From Sphingomonadales bacterium (GTDB lineage: Bacteria; Pseudomonadota; Alphaproteobacteria; Sphingomonadales; Sphingomonadaceae): DNA of 44,610 nt. Shown here piece after piece: positions 29,660 through 37,079 of the stretch. Position 1 is the stretch's first letter; each line of letters opens with the position of its first letter. The notes beneath the pieces were generated by a model. The model did not search any database. It was not told the DNA's origin and saw only the letters and a program-made list of their open reading frames with translations. The DNA is taken from contig JAGWVC010000022.1 in the NCBI GenBank assembly GCA_018971065.1, forward strand, positions 1 through 44,610, written 5' to 3'. The translations under genes and the position numbers were made by a program.

Positions 29660-30202
29660 ATGAACCGCGTGATCGTTACCGCATCGCTGGGATTGCTGGC
29701 GCTGGGCGGGTGCCACGGGCGTGACCACGGCGATGGCGCATCCGCATCCAAATCCCGCCCCGAGGTCGTCGTCACCGATGCGCGACTGGTGCTGCCGGCG
29801 GTTCACGGCAACCCCGGCGCGTTCTACTTCACCGCCGCAAACCCGGGCAAGCGCGCGGTCACGCTCACCGGCATCACCGTTGCCGGCACCGGCAAGGCGG
29901 AAATGCACGAGACCGTCGGCGGCGAAATGAAACCGCTCGAAACGCTGGCGCTGGCCCCCGGTGAGGTCGTCCGCTTCCAGCCCGGCACCCGCCACGCGAT
30001 GGTGTTCGACATCCAGCCTTATGTGAAGCCGGGTCTGGAACTGACCGTGACCTTCCGGTTCGACAACACCACCGCCACCGCCCAGGCGAAAGTGCAGTCC
30101 GCCGGCGAAGCAATGGGCGCCATGCCCGGCGCCACCATGTCCGGCGCCACCATGCCCGCGATGGACATGGACCACATGGACCACATGGACCACGCCCACT
30201 GA
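29660..30202 (+). CDS. PCu(A)C-family periplasmic copper chaperone (lipoprotein)
   Basis: A 180-residue exported protein that likely binds Cu(I) and supplies copper to cytochrome oxidase or detoxifies it. It has a lipoprotein signal (LALGGC, lipid Cys at 18). The PCu(A)C core has the ligand pattern MHETVGGEM followed by RHAMVFD (HxnMxnHxM type). The Met/His-rich tail is built from MDHMDH repeats and would add further copper sites. ATG at 29660 follows AGGGAG. Its stop overlaps the next gene's start as CTGA. Confidence 0.9.
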   Translation: MNRVIVTASLGLLALGGCHGRDHGDGASASKSRPEVVVTDARLVLPAVHGNPGAFYFTAANPGKRAVTLTGITVAGTGKAEMHETVGGEMKPLETLALAPGEVVRFQPGTRHAMVFDIQPYVKPGLELTVTFRFDNTTATAQAKVQSAGEAMGAMPGATMSGATMPAMDMDHMDHMDHAH

Positions 30203-30663
30203 CCACCCGCCCGCTCACCCCCGGCGAAACCGCGCTGACCGGCGCGGTGTTCGGCACCGCGATCGACTGCGCACCGGTCCGCATTCACCGCCGCCGCTGG
30301 TGGCCCCTGCAGCCGTGCCATATCGTCATGGCGCCGTGCGGCCACCTCCACTTCGCGCCCGGCTCACCCGATTACCGCGACGATTTCGCCGCTGCCGACC
30401 CGGCACTGCAAGGCCTGTTCATCCACGAGATGACTCACGTGTGGCAAGCGCAGGCGCGCGGCCGGTTCTACCTGCCCTTTCACCGCCACCCGTTCTGTCG
30501 CTATCGTTATCGCCTCGTGCCGGGCAAGCCGTTCGCCGCCTATGGCATCGAGCAGCAGGCCGAGATCGTCCGCCATGCCTTCCTTGCCCGAATCGGAAGC
30601 CGCCCCACGCCCCCCGGCGATGCCGAGGCGCTGGAGCGGCTCCTGCCTTTCAGAGGGGCTTAG
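30199..30663 (+). CDS. Small HExxH-motif protein (sphingomonad vgr-related type)
   Basis: A 154-residue basic protein with a zinc-protease-like HEMTH motif (H76-E77, H80) in GLFIHEMTHVWQAQ. No signal peptide is seen, and the activity is untested. I recognise the N-terminal stretch TTRPLTPGETAL and RIHRRRWWPLQP from a sphingomonad family annotated as vgr-related. That stretch lies upstream of the only standard start (GTG at 30247). Starting at CTG 30199, which overlaps the copper-chaperone stop as CTGA, restores it; if 30247 is the true start the protein loses 16 residues. The Cys-rich copper or zinc context may link it to the chaperone gene. Confidence 0.7.
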   Translation: MTTRPLTPGETALTGAVFGTAIDCAPVRIHRRRWWPLQPCHIVMAPCGHLHFAPGSPDYRDDFAAADPALQGLFIHEMTHVWQAQARGRFYLPFHRHPFCRYRYRLVPGKPFAAYGIEQQAEIVRHAFLARIGSRPTPPGDAEALERLLPFRGA

Positions 30664-30664
30664 T

Positions 30665-30714
30665 GCGTGATGACTTCAGGTTGAAGCACGCTTCAACAAA
30701 GTCATCAGCAACGC
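30665..30714. repeat. Nested imperfect hairpin element, first copy
   Basis: The inner palindrome GTTGAAGC-AC-GCTTCAAC (30680-30697) sits inside GATGACTT/AAGTCATC (30669-30676 with 30699-30706). Outside that, GCGT pairs with ACGC across a bulge. It shares the GCGTGATGAC motif with the perfect hairpin 18 bases downstream, so the two look like members of one dispersed palindromic repeat family. It starts 2 bases after the HExxH gene's stop. Confidence 0.75.
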
Positions 30715-30731
30715 TCAATCGCCGCGCGGGC

Positions 30732-30776
30732 TTAGAGCGTGATGACGTGATTCAATATCACGTCATCACGCTCTAA
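30732..30776. repeat. Perfect 20-bp hairpin element overlapping a stop codon
   Basis: Left arm TTAGAGCGTGATGACGTGAT (30732-30751) and right arm ATCACGTCATCACGCTCTAA (30757-30776) are exact reverse complements around TCAAT. The right arm contains the TAG stop (30775-30773) of the glycine-zipper lipoprotein on the minus strand, so the repeat forms the end of that gene. It could also terminate both convergent transcripts. Confidence 0.85.
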
Positions 30777-31051
30777 TTGCAGCTAACGCGATGCTCGTAG
30801 CCATCGCGATCGCGGCGATAGCAATAGCCGTCGTTCTTCTTGATCAGCGACCCGCCGACCGCACCGGCGGCGGCACCGATCGCGGCGCCCGCCAGCGCAT
30901 CGCCGCCGGTCGCCGCGCCGATGATCGCACCGGCCGCACCACCGGCCGCCGCGCCTTCGCCGCCATAGTTCTCGGCACAACCGGCCATGCCCAGCGCCGC
31001 GGCAATCAGGGCGGGCGCAAGGAATTTCGGATGGGGGATGCGTAGTGTCAT
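30773..31051 (-). CDS. Glycine-zipper lipoprotein
   Basis: A 92-residue small outer membrane-type lipoprotein. The signal sequence ends in MAGC (lipid Cys at 25). It is followed by a Gly/Ala-rich glycine zipper with repeated GxxxG spacing (about 30-70), then a short charged tail with two Cys (YCYRRDRDGYEHRVSCN). Such proteins resemble SlyB/17-kDa-antigen relatives and are thought to sit in the membrane; the function is unknown. The start MTLRIPHPKF gives the best signal peptide. Its stop codon lies inside a palindromic repeat. Confidence 0.8.
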   Translation of the reverse strand: MTLRIPHPKFLAPALIAAALGMAGCAENYGGEGAAAGGAAGAIIGAATGGDALAGAAIGAAAGAVGGSLIKKNDGYCYRRDRDGYEHRVSCN

Positions 31052-31151
31052 ACAAGATGCTCCGACTGGCCCCCTCATGCGTGAACTACGCCGCCGGGCC
31101 ACGAAGGTTCCCTATCAGGCAGACGCCATCGCGCACCCGACCGCGCGGGAT

Positions 31152-32003
31152 TCAGGCCGCCACCACCGGCGAAAACACCCCGGCATGGTCCAGCAGTCGC
31201 GATCCGTCGGCCAGCCCGCCGCCGCGCATCGTCGCCAGATCGGGAAACACCTGGCCCGGGCGCCGCAGCGTGCGCGCATCCGGCCCGCCCCACAGCACCG
31301 CGAACGCCCGGCGCGGGTGCGGCAGGTCGATGCCGCCATCGCTGCCGTGCAGGATGTTCGAGCTGAACAGCAGCACGTCGCCCGGCTCCACCGCAAAGGT
31401 CATCACGTCGAACGAATCGCGATATCGTTGCACATCGGGCAGTTGCGGCAGCCGCGCGTCAGGACTGCTGTCGAGGTACGAGAACGCCGCGTCGGTCGCC
31501 TCCTGCCGCATCCGCGAGGCGGACGGCCCGCCGGTGCTGTATGTCACCCCCCAGCGGTGCGAGCCGCGCACCACGCCCACGGTCGTCTCGCGCGGCGACG
31601 GGTCGCAGCACACCCAGGTCCTCACCAGATCGTCGCCCGCCACGTGCAGGAACGGCGTGTCCTGATGGTATGGCGTCGCCAGGTTCGGCCCGGCCGCCTT
31701 CCAGAACATCTGGTCCAGCACGAAGCACGCCCGGTCCGATCGCATCGCCCGCGCCGCCAGCCCGCCCAGCGGCGATCGCGCCACGGCCTCGGCCAGCACC
31801 GGATGCGCCAGCGAGGAAAACTGGTCGGTCACCGTCTCGCCGCGCCCGTCCGCGCCGGCAAAACGCGATGTCATCCGGCCGGCACCACCGGCAATCGCGT
31901 CCAGCGCCGCGCCGATCCGCGATACCCAGTCCAGTGACAGGGCCTGCTTCAGCAGCACCGCCCCGTCGCGCTCATAGGCACGGATCTGTTCCTCGTTCGG
32001 CAT
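31152..32003 (-). CDS. Phytanoyl-CoA dioxygenase (PhyH) family protein
   Basis: A non-heme Fe(II)/2-oxoglutarate-dependent oxygenase of 283 residues. The iron ligands are H113 and D115 in YHQDTPFLH and H219 in ILHGSDGG. The 2-oxoglutarate Arg is in PHPRRAF (about 231). The substrate is unknown; bacterial members hydroxylate many small molecules, not only phytanoyl-CoA. The gene is 24 bases downstream of the SDR gene on the same strand, which suggests a two-step oxidation pair. Confidence 0.88.
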   Translation of the reverse strand: MPNEEQIRAYERDGAVLLKQALSLDWVSRIGAALDAIAGGAGRMTSRFAGADGRGETVTDQFSSLAHPVLAEAVARSPLGGLAARAMRSDRACFVLDQMFWKAAGPNLATPYHQDTPFLHVAGDDLVRTWVCCDPSPRETTVGVVRGSHRWGVTYSTGGPSASRMRQEATDAAFSYLDSSPDARLPQLPDVQRYRDSFDVMTFAVEPGDVLLFSSNILHGSDGGIDLPHPRRAFAVLWGGPDARTLRRPGQVFPDLATMRGGGLADGSRLLDHAGVFSPVVAA

Positions 32004-32027
32004 CGGCCTCTCCCGGCCGCGCCGTGT

Positions 32028-32807
32028 TCACACGCGCGGCATCGCCCCCTTGTAGCCCGGTTCGGCCGGTTCGCCAAAATCGCCGAACAGCACGTCGATG
32101 CGCCGCTCCACCACCGGCTTCATGTCGGGGTGGCTGATCACGTGCAGGCGGTTGTCCTCGATCGCCCGGCACACCGCCCGGCCCAGCCACACCGCCTCCA
32201 TCGGCACCATCGAGCTGATCTTGCCCACCTGCTCGTCCGACATGCGGCTCCGGGTCAGCCCCGGATAAAGGATCGACACGCCGACGCCGTGGGGCGCCAG
32301 TTCCTGCTGCAAGGCTTCCGACATGCCGGCCACCGCGAACTTGCTGGCCGAATAGACCGAGAACGTGCCGAACGGGATCAGCCCGTTCGCCGACGAGACA
32401 TTGACGACATGGCCCGACCCGCGCGCCTTCAGATCGGCAGCGAAAGCCTGGCAACCAAGGAACACGCCCTTGACGTTCACCGCCATCAGTCGGTCGAACT
32501 CGGCCTCGGGAATCGCCTCGATCGGCTTGAACTGGTGCGACAGCCCGGCGTTGTTGACCAGCACGTCCACCGGCCCCAGCTTGCCCTCCACCTCGGCCTT
32601 CATCGCCGCCCAGCTTGCCGGGTCGGTCACGTCCAGCACCACGGTCAGCACCTTGCCGCCCAGCCGCGCGCTTTCCTCGGCCAGGTGCGCCGCCGAAATG
32701 TCGGCAATCGCCACTTTCGCGCCCTTTTCCAGCAGCGCCTCGGCAATCCCCGCGCCGATGCCGCTGCCGCCGCCGGTCACCACTGCCACCTTGCCGTTCA
32801 GGTCCAT
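32028..32807 (-). CDS. Short-chain dehydrogenase/reductase
   Basis: A 259-residue classical SDR, a cytoplasmic NAD(P)-dependent oxidoreductase. The cofactor motif TGGGSGIG is at 11-18 and NNAG at about 85-88. The catalytic Ser is about 139 (NVSSANG), with Y152 and K156 in YSASK. The acidic residue after beta-2 (IADIS) suggests NAD rather than NADP. The substrate is unknown. It leads into the PhyH-family gene. Confidence 0.9.
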   Translation of the reverse strand: MDLNGKVAVVTGGGSGIGAGIAEALLEKGAKVAIADISAAHLAEESARLGGKVLTVVLDVTDPASWAAMKAEVEGKLGPVDVLVNNAGLSHQFKPIEAIPEAEFDRLMAVNVKGVFLGCQAFAADLKARGSGHVVNVSSANGLIPFGTFSVYSASKFAVAGMSEALQQELAPHGVGVSILYPGLTRSRMSDEQVGKISSMVPMEAVWLGRAVCRAIEDNRLHVISHPDMKPVVERRIDVLFGDFGEPAEPGYKGAMPRV

Positions 32808-32853
32808 GCCAATCTCCCTTTGCGCCGATTGTTACGACACCCTGCCGCAAAGA

Positions 32854-32890
32854 AAAGCCCCGCCGATGCACATCGCACCGGCGGGGCTTT
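32854..32890 (-). terminator. Rho-independent terminator downstream of the VWA gene
   Basis: A 12-bp stem, AAAGCCCCGCCG with CGGCGGGGCTTT, is followed on the minus strand by TTTTCTTT. It lies between the end of the VWA gene and the start of the SDR gene, so it should end the hrcA-grpE-VWA transcript and isolate the SDR/PhyH pair. Confidence 0.85.
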
Positions 32891-32922
32891 CTTGCGACAA
32901 CATCTCGCTTTTCGTCTCGTTT

Positions 32923-33897
32923 CTATCCGACCCCAACCTCGCTGGAACACCCCGGTGCGACGGTCAACTCCGCCAAGCATGACTGCAAGTCTCCTTCGGA
33001 TTCCATCATGACCGATCGGCGATAATACTCGCTAACTCGATGATCGATTCCTACGGCCGCGAGAGTGATATCCTGGCCAGCGTCGTAGTCCGCTATGACA
33101 TGGCCCAAATGCCGCACCAGGAACCCGGGACCGTTTTCGAGCAAGGTTGAGTCATCGACCGGCGCACCATCGCTCACCACAATCAGCAACTTGTGCGACT
33201 GGGGCCGAGCCGCAATTCTTGATGCGGCCCATGCCAGCGCTTCCCCGTCGATGTTTTCGAACAGACAACATGGATCAAGCATCGTGCGCCAGGCATCATC
33301 AGCCAAAGGGCTTCCGAAATCCTGGTATATGACGTGCATGAGAGCGCACAGCCTGCCCGGATAGGCAGGACGGCCATTCTTGATCCAGGCCTCCCGGACC
33401 ATGCCGCCTCGCCAGCCGAATGTCGTGAAACCCAGTATGGAAAGCTCGACACCGGTGTCATCGAAAACTTCAGAAACAGCGCGCAATTGCCCTGCCAAGC
33501 CCGGCATCCGATTTACCATCGAACCGGATTGGTCGACCAGCAGGGACACACACATTCCGCGCCCGGATCTTTGCAAGGCGTCGGCAAGAGCCCTTGCACC
33601 ATCGGAGGTCTTGGCGCGCTCGTAAGCATCTAGTGCATTAGCATATCGTCGGTCGGGATCGGCAAACTCGAGGCCTGACGGAGGTGTCCGTTGAAGGCCG
33701 GCTCCTGCGAGAGCCGTTGGCACATCTCGCGCATGAAGAACCCGATCGAATGCCGTCGAAAATACCTTATAGGGCAAATTCGGACGATCAACCGCCGCCT
33801 TCCTCGCCGGCCGCTTCCGTAGGAAATAGGCAACAACCACGTACGCTAAAAACGCAAGGAAGACGGCCGGTCCAAACAGATTGGCCCAGCCGTCCAT
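32923..33897 (-). CDS. Membrane-anchored CobT-like VWA domain protein
   Basis: A 324-residue protein with one N-terminal membrane helix (about 8-26) and basic residues after it (RKRPARK). A cytosolic von Willebrand A domain follows. The domain has a metal-ion-dependent adhesion site DxSxS at D122, S124 and S126. It closely follows the C-terminal VWA of cobaltochelatase CobT: ILGFTTFGWRGG, REAWIKNGRP, ENIDGEALAWAASR, SDGAPVDDST (242-251) and EYYRRSV. The CobT N-terminal half is absent, as is any CobS/MoxR ATPase or cobalamin gene in the window. The DNA looks clearly less GC-rich than its neighbours. The ATG is 6 bases after the grpE stop, same strand. The function is unknown. Confidence 0.85.
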   Translation of the reverse strand: MDGWANLFGPAVFLAFLAYVVVAYFLRKRPARKAAVDRPNLPYKVFSTAFDRVLHARDVPTALAGAGLQRTPPSGLEFADPDRRYANALDAYERAKTSDGARALADALQRSGRGMCVSLLVDQSGSMVNRMPGLAGQLRAVSEVFDDTGVELSILGFTTFGWRGGMVREAWIKNGRPAYPGRLCALMHVIYQDFGSPLADDAWRTMLDPCCLFENIDGEALAWAASRIAARPQSHKLLIVVSDGAPVDDSTLLENGPGFLVRHLGHVIADYDAGQDITLAAVGIDHRVSEYYRRSVMMESEGDLQSCLAELTVAPGCSSEVGVG

Positions 33898-33903
33898 ATT
33901 CGA

Positions 33904-34443
33904 TCAGTCCGGCTTCTTGGCCACCGCCACCATCGCCGGGCGCAGCAGGCGGTCCTTGATCATGTAGCCGGCGGCCAGTTCCTGAATCACCGTACCCGGC
34001 TCGGCCTCGGCATGGGGAACCTCGATCATCGCCTGGTGGTGGTTGGGGTCCAGCGGCATCCCCATCGCCGCGACGCGGGTGATGCCGTGGCTGGAGAACA
34101 CCTTCTCGATCTCGCGCCCGGTGGCCTCAAGCCCGGCCACCAGCGCCTTCAGCTTCTCGTCATCGCGCAGTTCCGCCGGAATCGCCTCCAGCGCGCGCGA
34201 CAGGTTGTCGGCAACCGACAGCACGTCGCGGGCAAAGCCGGTGGCGGCATAGGCGCGGGCGTCGGCAATGTCCTTTTCCAGCCGGCGGCGCACGTTCTGG
34301 GTATCGGCCTTGGCGTACAGCACTTCCTGCCGCACCGCTTCCAGTTCGGCTTCCAGTTCGGCCAGCTTTGCCATGCCCGCGTCGTCGGCCTTGCCGGCCA
34401 CGGCGGCCTCGTCCTGCGGCGGGGTAGTATCGTCAGTCATCAT
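33904..34443 (-). CDS. grpE: Nucleotide exchange factor GrpE
   Basis: Releases ADP from DnaK. The 179-residue protein has an acidic N-terminus and a long coiled coil (about 30-75, rich in Glu/Ala). The beta domain ends with the family hallmark ELAAGYMIKDRLLRPAMVAV. Two adjacent ATGs (34443 and 34440) exist; the first follows GGGAA at short spacing and the second may be used equally. It is 30 bases downstream of hrcA, same strand. Confidence 0.96.
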   Translation of the reverse strand: MMTDDTTPPQDEAAVAGKADDAGMAKLAELEAELEAVRQEVLYAKADTQNVRRRLEKDIADARAYAATGFARDVLSVADNLSRALEAIPAELRDDEKLKALVAGLEATGREIEKVFSSHGITRVAAMGMPLDPNHHQAMIEVPHAEAEPGTVIQELAAGYMIKDRLLRPAMVAVAKKPD

Positions 34444-34473
34444 GTTTCCCGAAATTCCAGCCAATAACGGCTA

Positions 34474-35550
34474 TCAACCAATCAACTTGCCCAACGATTG
34501 GGCGGTGAAATCCACCATGGGGACGACGCGCGCATAATTCAACCGCGTCGGGCCGATAACCCCCACCACGCCAACCACGCGCCCCTCGCGGTCGCGATAA
34601 GGCGAAGCGATCACCGACGAACCCGAAAGCGCGAACAGCCTGTTCTCCGAGCCGATGAAAATCCGTGTCGAATCGGCCTCGCGCGCCAGTTCCAGCAGCT
34701 CGGCCACCGATTGCTTGTTCTCCAGATCGTCCAGCAGCGAGCGCACCCGGTCGAGATCGTGCAGCGCCGCCTCGTCCAGCAGGTTCGAGGCACCGCGCAC
34801 GATCAGCACCGGCCGCCGTGCCGAATCCTCGCTCCACACCGCCAGCCCCCGCTCGACCAGATCGCGACTCGCCGAATCGAGCGCGCTCCGGCCCGAACTG
34901 ATCTCCGCGCGCATCAGCCCGGCGGCATCGGCCAGCGTGCGCCCCGCCAGCCGCGCGGTGATGTAGTTCGACGCCTCGACCAGCGCGCCGGCGGGCAGGC
35001 CGCCGGGCAGAGCGACGACGCGGTTCTCCACCGCGCCGTCCTCGCCCACCAGCACCGCCAGCGCCCGCCCGGGCGACAGCGGCACCAGGCTCAACTGGGC
35101 AAGGCGCGGATCGCGGCGCGGCACCATCACCACCCCGGCGGCGGCGGAAAGCTCCGAAAGCAGCGTGGATGTCGCCGCCAGCGCCGCCTCGATCGGCCCC
35201 GGCCCGAATTCCCCCGCCGCCGCCAGCCGCCGCTCGATCGCGGCGCGCTCCTGCGCGGTCGGCTCGGCCACCTGCATCATGCCATCGACGAACAGCCGCA
35301 GGCCTGATTCGGTCGGCACCCGCCCCGCGCTGGTGTGCGGATGGCCCAGCAGGCCCAGATGCTCCAGATCGGCCAGCACCGACCGGATCGACGCCGACGA
35401 CAGGTGCAACGCGCCACCGTCCGCCAGCGCCTTCGAGCCCACCGGCTGCCCGGTCTGCAGGTAGCCCTCCACCACCATCCGGAAAACCTCGCGGGCACGC
35501 CCTGTCATTTCGGAAATGGGGGTCATTTCGGAGAATGGCGGCGTGGTCAT
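34474..35550 (-). CDS. hrcA: Heat-inducible transcription repressor HrcA
   Basis: A 358-residue repressor of heat-shock operons that binds CIRCE inverted repeats. The N-terminal winged helix is about 15-85 (QPVGSKALADGG and SSASIRSVLADLEHLGLLGHPHTSAGRVPT). A GAF-like middle domain and a dimerisation C-terminus ending in YARVVPMVDFTAQSLG follow. It is divergent from rph. No CIRCE sequence is visible in this window, so its targets probably lie elsewhere (for example groESL). Confidence 0.97.
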   Translation of the reverse strand: MTTPPFSEMTPISEMTGRAREVFRMVVEGYLQTGQPVGSKALADGGALHLSSASIRSVLADLEHLGLLGHPHTSAGRVPTESGLRLFVDGMMQVAEPTAQERAAIERRLAAAGEFGPGPIEAALAATSTLLSELSAAAGVVMVPRRDPRLAQLSLVPLSPGRALAVLVGEDGAVENRVVALPGGLPAGALVEASNYITARLAGRTLADAAGLMRAEISSGRSALDSASRDLVERGLAVWSEDSARRPVLIVRGASNLLDEAALHDLDRVRSLLDDLENKQSVAELLELAREADSTRIFIGSENRLFALSGSSVIASPYRDREGRVVGVVGVIGPTRLNYARVVPMVDFTAQSLGKLIG

Positions 35551-35564
35551 GCTGCTGCCTATCT

Positions 35565-35593
35565 AGGCGATTGTGCCCTGCGCGCAATCGCCT
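35565..35593. promoter_or_regulatory. Inverted repeat between hrcA and rph
   Basis: Perfect 9-bp arms AGGCGATTG and CAATCGCCT around an 11-base spacer in the divergent hrcA/rph gap. It does not match the CIRCE consensus. On the minus strand it overlaps a weak promoter-like pair (TTGCGC, 16 bases, TAGATA) just before the hrcA ATG, so it could be an operator. Function is inference. Confidence 0.5.
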
Positions 35594-35674
35594 GACCGGG
35601 GTTTCCTTCGCGCGCCAATCGGCTAAAGCGCGGTCAAACCCGGCAAACCGCCGCGATTGCACAAAGGAATTCCC

Positions 35675-36391
35675 ATGCGCCCTACCGGCCGCGCCCCTGA
35701 CGAAATGCGCGACATCGAGATCGTCACCAGCTTCACCAAGCACGCCGAAGGCTCGTGCCTGATCTCGTTCGGCGATACCCGCGTGCTGGTCACCGCCTCG
35801 GTCGAGGAAAAGGTGCCGCCGTTCCTGCGCGGCAAGGGCGAAGGCTGGGTGACGGGCGAATACTCGATGCTGCCCCGCGCCACCCACACGCGCGGCAGTC
35901 GCGAGGCGGCCAAGGGCAAGCAATCGGGCCGTACCCAGGAAATCCAGCGCCTTATCGGCCGTTCCTTGCGTGCCGTCACCGATTTCAAGAAGCTGGGTGA
36001 GCGCCAGATCACCATCGACTGCGACGTCATTCAGGCCGATGGCGGCACCCGCACCGCCTCGATCTCGGGCGCGTGGGTCGCGCTGCGCCTCGCGGTCAAC
36101 AAGCTGATGGCCGAGGGCAAGATCAAGGAAGACCCGATCAGCGGCAAGGTCGCCGCCGTGTCGTGCGGCATCGTCAAGGGCGCACCGGTGCTCGACCTCG
36201 ACTACATCGAGGACAGCTCGGCCGATGCCGATGCCAACTTCGTGCTGATTGAGGGCGGCCGCATGGCCGAAGTGCAGGCCACGGCCGAAGGCGCCTGCTA
36301 CGACGAGGAAGAACTGCTGCGCCTGCTCCGCCTCGCCCGCATCGGCTGCGACCGCATCTTCGCGGCGCAGGAAAAGGCGATCAAGGGGTGA
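35675..36391 (+). CDS. rph: Ribonuclease PH
   Basis: A phosphorolytic 3'-5' exoribonuclease trimming tRNA precursors. The 238-residue protein is full length, with [12 protein letters not shown] at the start. The phosphate-binding and RNA-contact region ([21 protein letters not shown]) and the [13 protein letters not shown] active-site segment are present. The ATG at 35675 follows AAAGGAA; a longer in-frame extension is unlikely. Its stop overlaps the rdgB start as GTGA. Confidence 0.96.
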   Translation: MRPTGRAPDEMRDIEIVTSFTKHAEGSCLISFGDTRVLVTASVEEKVPPFLRGKGEGWVTGEYSMLPRATHTRGSREAAKGKQSGRTQEIQRLIGRSLRAVTDFKKLGERQITIDCDVIQADGGTRTASISGAWVALRLAVNKLMAEGKIKEDPISGKVAAVSCGIVKGAPVLDLDYIEDSSADADANFVLIEGGRMAEVQATAEGACYDEEELLRLLRLARIGCDRIFAAQEKAIKG

Positions 36392-37023
36392 CCGTCCTGC
36401 GCAAGCTTGCCGGCAAGCTGGTGATTGCCACGCACAACGCCGGCAAGCTGCGCGAAATTGCCGCCTTGATGGCACCTTACGGCATCGAATGCCTGTCCGC
36501 CGGGCAACTCGGCCTGCCCGAGCCGGCGGAAACCGGCACCACCTTCGTCGCCAACGCCCTCATCAAGGCCCACGCCGCCGCCGGGGCGTCGGGGCTTCCG
36601 GCCCTCGCCGATGACAGCGGCCTTTGCGTCGCTGCCCTGAACGGCAAGCCCGGCGTCTACACGGCCGACTGGGCCGAGCGCCAGCCGTTCGAGGGTGATC
36701 CGGGCCGAGACTGGTACATGGCGATGGGCAAGGTGGAAGGAAAGCTCGCCGAACAAGGCTCCGACGTGGACCGCAGCGCGCATTTCGCCTGCGTGCTGGC
36801 GCTGGCCTGGCCCGAGGGCGACAGCGCGGTCTACGAAGGCCGGGTGAACGGCACGCTGACCTGGCCGCCGCGCGGCACGCTGGGCTTCGGCTATGATCCG
36901 GTGTTCGTGCCGCTGAACGACACCCGCACCTTCGCCGAACTGGACCCGGCGGAAAAGCACGCGATCAGCCACCGCGCCGATGCCTTCGCGAAACTGGTGG
37001 CCGACCAGTTCGGTGGGGCCTGA
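36388..37023 (+). CDS. rdgB: dITP/XTP pyrophosphatase (RdgB/HAM1)
   Basis: Removes non-canonical purine nucleotides (dITP, XTP) to keep them out of DNA and RNA. The 211-residue protein has the ATHNAGK substrate motif near residue 14, the metal site LADDSGL near 73 and the FGYDPVF and SHR motifs toward the end. The GTG at 36388 overlaps the rph stop, indicating coupled translation of the rph-rdgB pair. Confidence 0.94.
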   Translation: MTVLRKLAGKLVIATHNAGKLREIAALMAPYGIECLSAGQLGLPEPAETGTTFVANALIKAHAAAGASGLPALADDSGLCVAALNGKPGVYTADWAERQPFEGDPGRDWYMAMGKVEGKLAEQGSDVDRSAHFACVLALAWPEGDSAVYEGRVNGTLTWPPRGTLGFGYDPVFVPLNDTRTFAELDPAEKHAISHRADAFAKLVADQFGGA

Positions 37024-37079
37024 AAAGGCCGGCTGTCCTCGGGTCCGTTCGTGTCGTGCGGGAGAGGCTGGGATATTCG

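Noticed and set aside
29487..29660. CIRCE operator before dnaK
   Set aside because: I looked for TTAGCACTC-N9-GAGTGCTAA and saw no match here or before hrcA.
34433..36475. A long minus-strand open frame spanning hrcA and rph
   Set aside because: It is a shadow of two well-supported genes in other frames; its translation shows no family signature.
37024..37079. Terminator between rdgB and the CAP-domain gene
   Set aside because: No convincing hairpin with a T-run is visible in this 56-base gap.
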